A DNA stretch of 27,424 nucleotides from NCBI RefSeq assembly GCF_000281045.1, contig NW_008246128.1, forward strand, positions 42,804-70,227, in the 5' to 3' direction. Below are positions 9,114-16,356 of this stretch, piece after piece (position 1 is the stretch's first letter; each line of letters starts with the position of its first letter). Origin of the DNA: Saprolegnia diclina VS20 (taxonomy: Eukaryota > Oomycota > Saprolegniomycetes > Saprolegniales > Saprolegniaceae). The position numbers and the translations under genes are program-made. The notes below the pieces were generated by a model. The model was given only the letters and a program-made list of their open reading frames with translations, had not been told where the DNA came from and did no database searches.

Positions 9114-9312
9114 GGTGATGCCGGCCACACCAGGCTTGACCAAGTTGACAGCAAGAAGACCCACAATGATCACCAGCGTCGTCACGATCTCAATGTAGAT
9201 GAACGACTTGAGCGAGAGCCGGCCGAGCGGCTTGAGGTCGTTGTTGCCGGCGACACCGACAACGAGCGACGAAAACACGAGCGGAAACACGATGAACTGG
9301 ATCGGCTATCGG
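9114..9312 (-). pseudogene. Orphan exon of a dicarboxylate/amino acid:cation symporter (DAACS)
   Basis: The minus strand encodes FIVFPLVFSSLVVGVAGNN followed by DLKPLGRLSLKSFIYIEIVTT and VNLVKPG. This is a characteristic early part of DAACS/SLC1-type sodium- or proton-coupled dicarboxylate and glutamate transporters, covering about two membrane segments. Only about 60 residues of a roughly 400-500 residue protein are present. The fragment stops abruptly at the dispersed repeat on its 3' side, and upstream it abuts a short plus-strand sequence related to 15603-15648. It is a broken gene piece, not a working transporter; a missed split gene is unlikely because no further DAACS sequence appears in the window. 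Confidence 0.75.
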
Positions 9313-9353
9313 CGCCAGCCTTGGCACCGCTGGTCGTGCCGAAGGATCACATC
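9313..9353 (+). other. Short sequence shared with the decayed gene at 15.6 kb
   Basis: The stretch GCCAGCCTTGGCACC...GTGCCGAAGGATCACATC aligns with 15603-15648 at most positions, with one gap of a few bases. On the plus strand both read (A/V)PK(D/E)HI. Each lies downstream of a copy of the same dispersed repeat, which suggests shared descent of the two junction regions. It is short, so chance cannot be excluded. Confidence 0.4.
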
Positions 9354-9356
9354 TAG

Positions 9357-11114
9357 GATCTCTATCGTGAGGCATGTGCGACCGCGCTACTTTTACGGTA
9401 CAATTACGTTAACATAACGCAGCATACCGTCAAAGTACGGTATGCCACGTCATTTTAATTACAAAACTGAAATAAAAGAAGATCGAGAGTTAGAGGCCCG
9501 ATCACACCATCTTCGGTAACCTTCGTTGCAAAACCTCATGGGACTTCGAGAAGACACTTTTGGTGGTGGTGGTGAGAGCTCTAATGCCGAAGTGGACTGT
9601 ACACATGCATTGTTCACTCCCCGAGCCCTGATATTTTCTACAATTGTGTCGAATGTTAATTCGTTGGATATTTCCAACCAAAGCGACTGTGTTCGTGTGG
9701 GTGGCTGCGGTGGTCAGCGTCACGTCGAGGGGTTTTCTCGACACAAAGGCACGTCTGAATTACTTGAAGTCGGTGGCCCTTCTTCACAACCATTCTTTTC
9801 AAGTGTGAGCCACGAGGCTTTTGCAGGCGGCATGAATGTTGGTGGTGACGAAGCGTGGACGCCAATGGAAACGTTGAACTCAGTGGAGATTTTGAGCAAT
9901 CAGCCATGAGCTATCCCACACCCGGCAAGGCAGTCGATGCGTAGTGTCCTCGTCTTCGCGACCGAGTAAAGCAAGAGACTACGTATAGCTCTACGTATGG
10001 GCTTGCTGGTGGCACACTCCCATGTCCACGCTCGACGACAATATATCTTGTTCGACTCGAGAGCATTACCAATCGGAGCTCGATCCAATCACCCGAATCT
10101 TCGAACTTCGTTTTTGGGATTTTGTTGCTGGGATTTACCCTTTGGGCATATTGCATTTTGCACGCATTTTGCAAGCCTCGTCTTGATATTGCACTTCACC
10201 GACCTCTCTGCAATGCATCCAACTGCGTTTCAGTATAATCGATACGTATGGGCGCTTGCCTTTCATAAACGGAGTTAATTGCTGCGCTTTCTAGGCAAAT
10301 GCACTCCAGCATTGATGTCGTCGTCGCGAAGATTTGTGATTGCATGCGTGAGGAATACGCTGTCAGTGTGAGTGCGACGACGTTGTGCTGCTTGTGGTCG
10401 TGATTGTGAGGTGAGACTGGTGTCTTTGATTCACACAGCTCCTATCCAGCTCAATTCAATTGCAAATGGCGGACCAGCACCAACTCCAGTCGAGCTGCAG
10501 GTACACTACTGCATCACCATTGTCATCATTGTGTAGTTGATCCTCCTTTGCACATTGAGTGTGAGAGAAAACATGCATTCGGATGATTGGGTTCAAACGT
10601 TCGATAATCAAGGACCTTTCTAGATCGTACCAGCGCAATTTTTATCAACGAAATGCGGGCTGGGGTCGCCTGTCTTGCTATCAAGCACCCATCCTCGAGC
10701 TATTCGACCAGCACAAATTAGGGTACATACTTTTGCTTATGGTGGTCGCTTCTCCTTCATTTGTTCATGGCCGCTCAATCCGCGTCATCATCCGCTCGAG
10801 TGTGCTGCTGGCTCCTTGAAACGCCGCGTCATATTGCCCCAAGCACACCAAAAACCCAAAACTTCGACCGACCTTTGTCCCAATATAATAAATGGATTTA
10901 ATTCTGAATACCAATACTCTGTCATACAATACGAAATCGGAGGCGCGACATCGAAGTATAACAATCCAGAGCTTCGACCATCATTCATGCGAGCTACACT
11001 CGCTGGACCATTCCGCTGCGATTGGCCGGCGCAATTCCAAGCGGTTGAGGCTCTTCATTCGAAGGCCAGCGCAGAGAGGCCGCCCGACTCCGACCTTGGC
11101 TGCTGCTGCATGCG
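9357..11114. other. 1.76-kb region without a supported gene
   Basis: The base composition is AT-richer than in the sure genes, and frames on both strands are at most about 150 codons with no recognisable motif. A plus-strand frame at 9526-9909 and minus-strand frames at 9502-9907 overlap each other and neither shows the expected G/C-ending codon bias. The region holds a perfect hairpin at 9422-9445 and presumably the promoter of the gene at 11115. A decayed gene around 9.5-9.9 kb is possible but not shown. Confidence 0.5.
9422..9445. repeat. Perfect 9-bp hairpin, 6-nt loop
   Basis: GCATACCGT and ACGGTATGC are exact reverse complements around CAAAGT. The surrounding 9390-9450 also repeats TACGGTA. 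It is about 70 bases beyond the broken symporter region and may be a small fold-back or the end of an element. Confidence 0.7.
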
Positions 11115-11831
11115 ATGAGAACAGGCCCGCTTGCAAACGCGCTCTTCCGAGCGAACCCGGCCATGCGCGGCTCGACGACGCCAGCCTCGTCGACGACCTC
11201 GACGACACCCGCTTTGGCATCGGGCCCAGCGACGGCGACCGCGCGAAGCCTTGCGCACCTGCCGCCGTCACAGCCAAACCTAATCTCTCGCGAGCGCCAT
11301 CCCGTATGCCTTCGTGATAGTCTCCCGGCAGCGCGGCCGCGCCTGGCGTACGTGGCGCCGCCAAAAGCGACGCCGACACCGCCGGCGCCACCGGCGATCG
11401 ACAACCCGTTCAGCGACTGGGTCGACTACCGTGCGCCTGTACGCCCACCCAACCCAGCGGCTGACGACGACGACGAGGATCTCCTCGAAGATCTCGACGA
11501 ATTTGCGCTCGGGCCGCCACCGCCACCGGCGTTCCCGTGCCGGCTGTCACCACGGTACAGCGGCTGCAGTACCGACAGCGAAGGCGGCGGCGTCGACGAC
11601 GAGCACTACCTCATGACCCACGACATGGGCCTCGGCTCGAGGCGGGCGAAAGCCATCGAGCAGGCGCAGAGACAGTTTCGGTGCTACGAACTGGACTGTC
11701 TTCTCGACCACGACAATGTCCCACCGCCGATGCTCCATCGAGAGCAGGCGCAGCTCTTTGTGAGCCAAGAGCTCGTGCCGCTGGCGTGTCAAAAGTGCGG
11801 GCGCATCGAGTTGGTCGCCATTACGTACTGA
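11115..11831 (+). CDS. Hypothetical proline-rich acidic protein
   Basis: This is a 238-residue frame with strong G/C-ending codon use. I do not recognise the family. Residues 1-95 are rich in Ser, Thr, Ala and Pro and are probably disordered. An NPF tripeptide at 97-99 (IDNPFSDW) resembles an EH-domain binding motif. An acidic run (DDDDEDLLEDLDE) is at about 117-129, followed by a proline run. The C-terminal 80 residues look ordered, with EQAQRQFRCYELDCLLDHD and a closing CQKCGRIELV Cys pair that might bind metal. No signal peptide or membrane segment is seen. The first in-frame ATG is used; Met17 at 11163 is also possible. Possible roles (adaptor, trafficking) are guesses from the motifs. 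Confidence 0.6.
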   Translation: MRTGPLANALFRANPAMRGSTTPASSTTSTTPALASGPATATARSLAHLPPSQPNLISRERHPVCLRDSLPAARPRLAYVAPPKATPTPPAPPAIDNPFSDWVDYRAPVRPPNPAADDDDEDLLEDLDEFALGPPPPPAFPCRLSPRYSGCSTDSEGGGVDDEHYLMTHDMGLGSRRAKAIEQAQRQFRCYELDCLLDHDNVPPPMLHREQAQLFVSQELVPLACQKCGRIELVAITY

Positions 11832-12475
11832 CGACGAGCTGTCTGTGGATTTAAGTTATGGCAAAAACCCGCGGGACGGGTGTGATAACAGTTGTCGGAG
11901 GCAACAACTACGATGATCAATATTACAACTGCCGTCCCTTGATTGCAGCTCGTGTCCAGCGTTCATACTCGCTGCCGACGATGACACCACCCACAAGCAG
12001 CGCGAAATGGCCGGCACAGCTACGGGCACGTGTCCCACCAGCGAGACGCTGGAAAGCCTTTCGGAGCTACCTTTCCGTCCGTATCGCACGCTCGCCAAGG
12101 AAGCTCATACGAGTTGATTTTACTTGTGAGATCTCCGGGGCTGTGGCGCTACTATATCGCACGCGTGTCGCTGTGCCGATACTCGACCGTCTCTTACGTC
12201 ATATTGTACAACAGTGCCGGATGTGCAATCGCGTGATAGTAGCTGCTTTGATCGTGAGAGCAGCAGCGGGAAGGGGCGTCAGCATCGCGCGGAACACTCG
12301 GTTGTTGCATTCAAGCCAAGGACTGCACTAGACGCAAGCACGCAAGATCGGCCAGAGGGCACGATTGGACGACCTGTGATCCGAGAATGGCGTTACGACA
12401 GCGTCACAGAGGGAGCCGGCAACCGACGACGGCAGTTGCATCGCAGCAAGATATCTCGTATCGGATCAAAAGCGC
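11832..12475. other. No supported gene
   Basis: This stretch lies between the hypothetical gene and the first fold-back repeat. A plus-strand frame from 11858 and one from 12214 lack biased codon use and motifs. It should include the 3' untranslated region of the gene ending at 11831. A weak imperfect inverted repeat surrounds 11872-11937 (GGGACGG ... CCGTCCC). Confidence 0.5.
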
Positions 12476-12564
12476 GCCATTTTCCTGTCTGAAGTCTGGA
12501 TACAGAAATAATACAAGATAATTGGCGATAAACGCTGTATCCAGTCTTCATACAGGAAAATGGC
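12476..12564. repeat. 89-bp fold-back, 30-bp arms
   Basis: The left arm 12476-12505 (GCCATTTTCCTGTCTGAAGT...) and right arm 12535-12564 (...CAGGAAAATGGC) are reverse complements with two mismatches, around a 29-nt AT-rich centre. No coding capacity and no obvious target-site duplication were seen. It fits a miniature hairpin-like element or the two ends of one; its family is not identified. Confidence 0.8.
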
Positions 12565-12690
12565 TACTCACCAAATCCAAGTTTTCTCTCAATATGTCGA
12601 TCTGGAAGCTCTACTATGAAGGCTCCTTTTATGGCCCGCGACATTATGAAGAAGATGGTCGTGCGGGTTTTGCGTTTTCCCTCCCTTTGA

Positions 12691-12776
12691 TCAAGAGAAC
12701 GCGGGCCTCAGATCCGAGGGCGATGAGCTCAGAAATGAGGTCATCGCCCTCGGATCTGAGGCCCGCGTTCTCTTGA
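12691..12776. repeat. Perfect 36-bp inverted repeat with nested 4-bp stem
   Basis: Arms 12691-12726 and 12741-12776 are exact reverse complements (left arm starts TCAAGAGAACGCGGGCC). The 14-nt centre itself pairs CTCA with TGAG around GAAA after one G-G mismatch, so a transcript would fold into a 41-bp rod with a GAAA loop. The right arm continues into the coiled-coil gene fragment on the minus strand, so the left arm is an inverted copy of part of that fragment. Part of the arm also occurs at 14552-14582. Confidence 0.9.
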
Positions 12777-12910
12777 CCGAGCATGTTGGCAAGCACCTCG
12801 CTCTCGTTGGCAAGCACGTCGCACTCGTTGAGGTGGGCCACTCTCGCTCGAAGCTCGTCGCGGGTTTCTGCCGTTTGCGCCTGCAACCCGTCGATGTGCT
12901 GGAGGTCTTC
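12765..12910 (-). pseudogene. Coiled-coil (bZIP-like) gene fragment
   Basis: The minus strand reads HIDGLQAQTAETRDELRAR then VAHLNECDVLANESEVLANMLGQEN, with Leu at heptad-like spacing and an Asn/Glu/Leu-rich register typical of a leucine zipper. A basic DNA-binding region that would prove a bZIP factor is missing: upstream the sequence turns AT-rich and non-coding. Downstream it runs into its own inverted copy (12691-12726), so no natural C-terminus remains. The same zipper segment is found again at 14574-14656. It is a broken piece of an unidentified coiled-coil gene. Confidence 0.5.
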
Positions 12911-12946
12911 TCGAATACTGTCAATATATCGAATACTGTCAATATA
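12911..12946. repeat. 18-bp tandem duplication
   Basis: TCGAATACTGTCAATATA occurs twice head to tail, and a partial third copy (TATACTG) follows. The AT-rich block separates the coiled-coil fragment from the helicase fragment and may mark a joining scar. Confidence 0.85.
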
Positions 12947-13022
12947 TATACTGTTGTATTAGCAATTTCTCTAGTCCTTTTACTAGAAAAAACTAGCAGG
13001 TCTTCCAGTGCCTTGGCGACGG

Positions 13023-13578
13023 ATGGGGCGCGGGTCGGGCATTGTGTTTTCGCAGTTTGTCAACATGCTCGACCTCATTGAGCACCGCCTCGAGCTCGCG
13101 GGCATTCGCTGCGTGAAGCTCTCGGGCAGCATGCCCATGACGATGCGCGAGAAGCTGCTCACGCTCTTCCGGGACGACCCGAAGCTCACAATCTTCCTCA
13201 TCAGTCTCAAGGCCGGTGGCGTCGCGCTCAACCTCACGGTCGCGTCCCAGCAATTGTGCTACGAGTGGCGCGTCGGCGACTAATGGTGACTAGCATCTTC
13301 CTCATGGACCCGTGGTGGAACCCGGCGGCCGAGCACCAAGCGATCGACCGCACGCACCGACTCGGGCAGTTCAAGCCCATTCGCGCGACCCGGTTCATCG
13401 TTGCCAACACGATTGAAGACCGCATCTTGAAGCTGCAGGTGCGTCGGCCTCTTCTCGGGTGCAAATGATGATGCTGTTGTAGGAGAAGAAGCAGCTGGTG
13501 TTTGAAGGCACGGTGGGCTCCAGCACGGCGGCGCTTGGGCGTCTCACGGTCGAAGACCTCCGCTTCCTCTTCCACTAG
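13023..13578 (+). pseudogene. 5'-truncated SNF2/RAD16-type helicase tail
   Basis: Only the C-terminal end of an SNF2-family ATPase of the RAD5/RAD16 type is present. Seen in order: [26 protein letters not shown] (motif IV region), [11 protein letters not shown] (motif V), [22 protein letters not shown] (motif VI; the two Arg of the arginine-finger region are kept), and the closing EKKQLVFEGTVG...LTVEDLRFLFH. Two short introns are implied. One is 13439-13482 (CAG|GTGCGT ... TAG|GAG). The other ends at 13293, with the donor uncertain at 13244 or 13256. The DEAH half, RING finger and Walker A motif are absent: sequence upstream of about 13000 is unrelated AT-rich DNA. The intact parent would exceed 800 residues and be a chromatin/DNA-repair ATPase. 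The missing part could lie elsewhere only if the assembly is wrong here; a 231-base gap follows just downstream. Confidence 0.8.
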
Positions 13579-13624
13579 TATCGAGTTGATTCTTTCTTAT
13601 ATGGCTCTAAGCTTCGTTGATTGT

Positions 13625-13855
13625 NNNNNNNNNNNNNNNNNNNNNNNNNNNNNNNNNNNNNNNNNNNNNNNNNNNNNNNNNNNNNNNNNNNNNNNNNNNN
13701 NNNNNNNNNNNNNNNNNNNNNNNNNNNNNNNNNNNNNNNNNNNNNNNNNNNNNNNNNNNNNNNNNNNNNNNNNNNNNNNNNNNNNNNNNNNNNNNNNNNN
13801 NNNNNNNNNNNNNNNNNNNNNNNNNNNNNNNNNNNNNNNNNNNNNNNNNNNNNNN
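13625..13855. other. Assembly gap (231 N)
   Basis: This is a run of unknown bases directly after the helicase fragment and before the repeat-rich stretch. The gap sits inside the rearranged region, where repeats may have prevented assembly, so order and orientation across it are not guaranteed. Confidence 0.99.
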
Positions 13856-14356
13856 GCGAGCGAATGAAGAAGAAGGAGATTGCTAGTCTCTACGTATGCG
13901 AAGTCTTTGTGTAATTATGAAGATAACGCGAAACACGTTCATAGCCGGCGCGCCACCGCCGCAAGAGCCTTTCAATATCCAGTAATCTATAATCTATTTC
14001 ACCATTCATGACGAAAATCGCACTTGGAGGCGCGCGGCCGCACGATCACCGACTACGTGTACCTTAGTACAAGGTAGAGGAAAAGGATTTGCGGGCCGCG
14101 CGGCCAAACGTGCGGGGCGCAGCGATTGAGGAGGGCGATAATATTGGTGGGCAGGAACGAGGTCAAGCTACATGCCCAGTACATCACAATTGAGCTTCAT
14201 GTATAGCATCGATAGGGTGGACATACCTTGGACGTTGGCCTTGGCGGAAGGTCGGGGAGGACGCGCGCCGGGTTGGCCTTGGCGACGTGGGGCTCGTCGA
14301 GAGCCGGCGTACTAGAGGCAAGAGCCTGATATAGAGACGACAGTGTGAGACGACCG
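13856..14356. other. No supported gene; GC-rich palindromic patches
   Basis: No open frame of note. The stretch contains GGCGCGCGGCCGC (about 14031-14043) and GGGCCGCGCGGCC (about 14092-14104), two related GC-rich palindromic patches. Otherwise I see nothing assignable. Confidence 0.5.
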
Positions 14357-14401
14357 ATGTAGGAGGAGGTTGGGAGTTAACCGCCCAACCTCCTCCTACA
14401 T
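14357..14401. repeat. Perfect 18-bp hairpin, 9-nt loop
   Basis: Arms 14357-14374 (ATGTAGGAGGAGGTTGGG) and 14384-14401 are exact reverse complements around AGTTAACCG. The purine-rich arm makes a strongly strand-biased stem. It is not related in sequence to the other fold-backs, and no gene end is nearby that would make it a terminator. Confidence 0.9.
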
Positions 14402-14520
14402 GACGCCTCGGCTCGGCCTCGCTCGACGTTAGCCACCGGACAACTTGCCACGCGGTCGTGCATCGCGATCGTAAACTGACGCCTGGTGGATATTTATTAC
14501 TGGCACCGTGCTAGTAATAC

Positions 14521-14619
14521 ACGAGAGCGAGGTGCTTGCCAACATGCTTGGTCAAGAGAACACGGGCCTCAGATCCGCGTTCTCTTGATCGAGCATGTTG
14601 GCAAGCACCTCGCTCTCGT
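14521..14619. repeat. 99-bp fold-back, 41-bp arms, built from the coiled-coil fragment
   Basis: Arms 14521-14561 and 14579-14619 are reverse complements with two mismatches around a 17-nt spacer. The right arm and its continuation to 14656 match 12765-12846 (CGAGCATGTTGGCAAGCACC...), so this is a second copy of the leucine-zipper gene piece with an inverted duplicate attached. The turning point differs from the one at 12727-12740, so the two fold-backs arose by separate events or were later altered. Confidence 0.9.
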
Positions 14620-14727
14620 TGGCAAGCACGTCGCACTCGTTGAGGTCGGCCAATCTCAAAAGGTGCGTAAAGCGAAAGAGCGCACCCAATCCTCGAGGTC
14701 ATGCATGCATCGGGTTGGGTGCTCATT

Positions 14728-14955
14728 GTATCCGGAATTCCGGATACGGAACGCATGCCGCTCCAGGCCCGATGCTGAGGCTTGTGGTGGGCTGGCAAAC
14801 GCTCAAAAAATGAAATCGCTCATACTTGGCATGTTGATAGAATGGACGTCTGGGATCCCAAATCACATCGTCTCGTCGCCGTGCGAGCCATATAGCGGAA
14901 GAAATCAACCACCAAAGTTTGTCTCGCGCCGTCTCACTATAGGAGTCTTGGGCAG
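14728..14955. repeat. Dispersed ~228-bp repeat, copy 2
   Basis: Partner of 8886-9113 in the same orientation. It starts with a perfect 20-bp palindrome, GTATCCGGAATTCCGGATAC (14728-14747), and ends at GGGCAG. The flanking sequences of the two copies differ on both sides, apart from a possible few extra matching bases next to GGGCAG, which bounds the unit. No target-site duplication is evident. Confidence 0.8.
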
Positions 14956-15071
14956 CTGTGATTTCCCACGAGATTGTTGCCGCCATACTCCTATTTCTTG
15001 TCGACATACCCAACGAGACTATAGACATCGTCGATCTCGCACGTGATGGGTGACTTGTCTGAAATTGGCAC

Positions 15072-16239
15072 TTGTGGGCCACGGCCTCGACTACATCGCC
15101 ACCATGGCGAGCCTTGTCGGTCCCATCCTCGACACGCTCGTCAGTGGCTCGCACTTCTGAGGCTGCCTCCAAGCTGATACCTTCATCGCGCCGCGATCCG
15201 AAGCAGCGACTGATGCGCTTGCCACGCCGCTGGTTGATTGATGCACATCAAAACGAGAACCCGCAATCGGCGTTGAAGTTCGCTTTCACATGTCGCGTAT
15301 TGCCTCTGCATACAAACAGTAGTATAATCAGTTGAAGAACTTGGCACGCGCGAATCTCTACGCCATTGCCGCAGACGCTGGTTGATGGGTGGCACCAACG
15401 CGGCGACACTGGCGGCGACGTCCATGTCGACAGCGTACATGGACGCCCTTCAGAGCCTCGATGGCACGGTGCAGATGAATGGCAAGTGCGCTCTAACGGG
15501 CGAGCTCTCTGGTATTGGCGCGCCCAAACTTGGCGTTGACGGGTCACTGGGCTGAAACCCGTCGCCGGATCTGGTGCCGGTCAAGCAGCCAGCGTCGGTT
15601 GTCGCCAGTCTTGGCACGGCGCCGCTTTTCGTGCCCAAGGAGCACATTTACTTTATCCAAGGCGCAAGCGTGGGCGCGCTACCTCGACGACTGGACGCGG
15701 CGCAACATCACGAGCGTCCTCAAGCCCACGTGTCGATGCCTCCAGCTGCATCTCTCGCACGTGACGATCGACGGCCCCGGCGCGCGACACCGTTCCTACC
15801 TCGGCTCTGGCGATCGATGCCAACGCTACAGAAGGTGCCTTCGGGCTTCAACGGGTCGGGCCACTACATGCTGCGCTTCCATGCTCGGTACGGTGACGTC
15901 CTCGCCGCCTACAAGAAGGTCCTCGGGCCGACGAAGGCAAGTCTGCGCGTCTGGACCCAAGTCGGGGCTCAAGCGCAGCGCCAGCGGGACGCGGCTATGG
16001 CAGCGTACCTGGCCGGCGAGCGCGCGGCGCCGACAAAAACCGACGCAGATGCAGTCATTGCGGCGCTCGAAGCTCAGCAGCCGCTATTGCAGACGCCAAC
16101 ACCGATTGTCGGCCGGGACAGCCGCCCCCATGGGTACGAGTCTGACGAGTTTGATCGCTACTACTACAGAAACGATGACATACAAGCAGTCTGTATGCAT
16201 GAGGGAATGAGCATCGCAAGCAAGGACCTCATGACATAA
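15072..16239 (+). pseudogene. Decayed plus-strand gene of unknown function
   Basis: Several plus-strand stretches show coding-type codon use but change frame. About 15085-15160 reads DYIATMASLVGPILDTLVSGSHF. About 15387-15553 reads TNAATLAATSMSTAYMDAL and continues as SLDGTVQMNGKC. About 15590-15655 reads ASLGTAPLFVPKEHIYFI. About 15665-15780 reads AWARYLDDWTRRNITSVLK. About 15825-16239 is the best block: 136 codons with GFNGSGHYMLRFHARYGDV, a Lys/Arg-rich helix, and an acidic and Tyr-rich end (YESDEFDRYYYRNDD). Some breaks could be short introns, but I could not join the blocks with consistent GT-AG sites, and stop codons lie between them. I do not recognise the family. It ends tail to tail with the transporter gene at 16357. 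Confidence 0.4.
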
Positions 16240-16356
16240 TCTAAGGGATACGCTAGGATAGAAGCAAGAATAGAGAAGTTGAGACAAGATAGGATGCGTA
16301 GTATAGATTAGTATAGGTTAGAGGTCGTATTTTCACCCGTGGCCGTCGTCAAAGAG

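Noticed and set aside
9526-9909. Plus-strand 127-codon frame (Gly-rich start) as a small secreted or effector protein
   Set aside because: No signal peptide or RxLR/CRN motif, AT-rich irregular codons, and overlapping minus-strand frames of equal quality.
12476-14619. Fold-backs as a CRISPR array or transcription terminators
   Set aside because: There are no regularly spaced direct repeats with unique spacers, the host is eukaryotic, and no gene ends at these hairpins.
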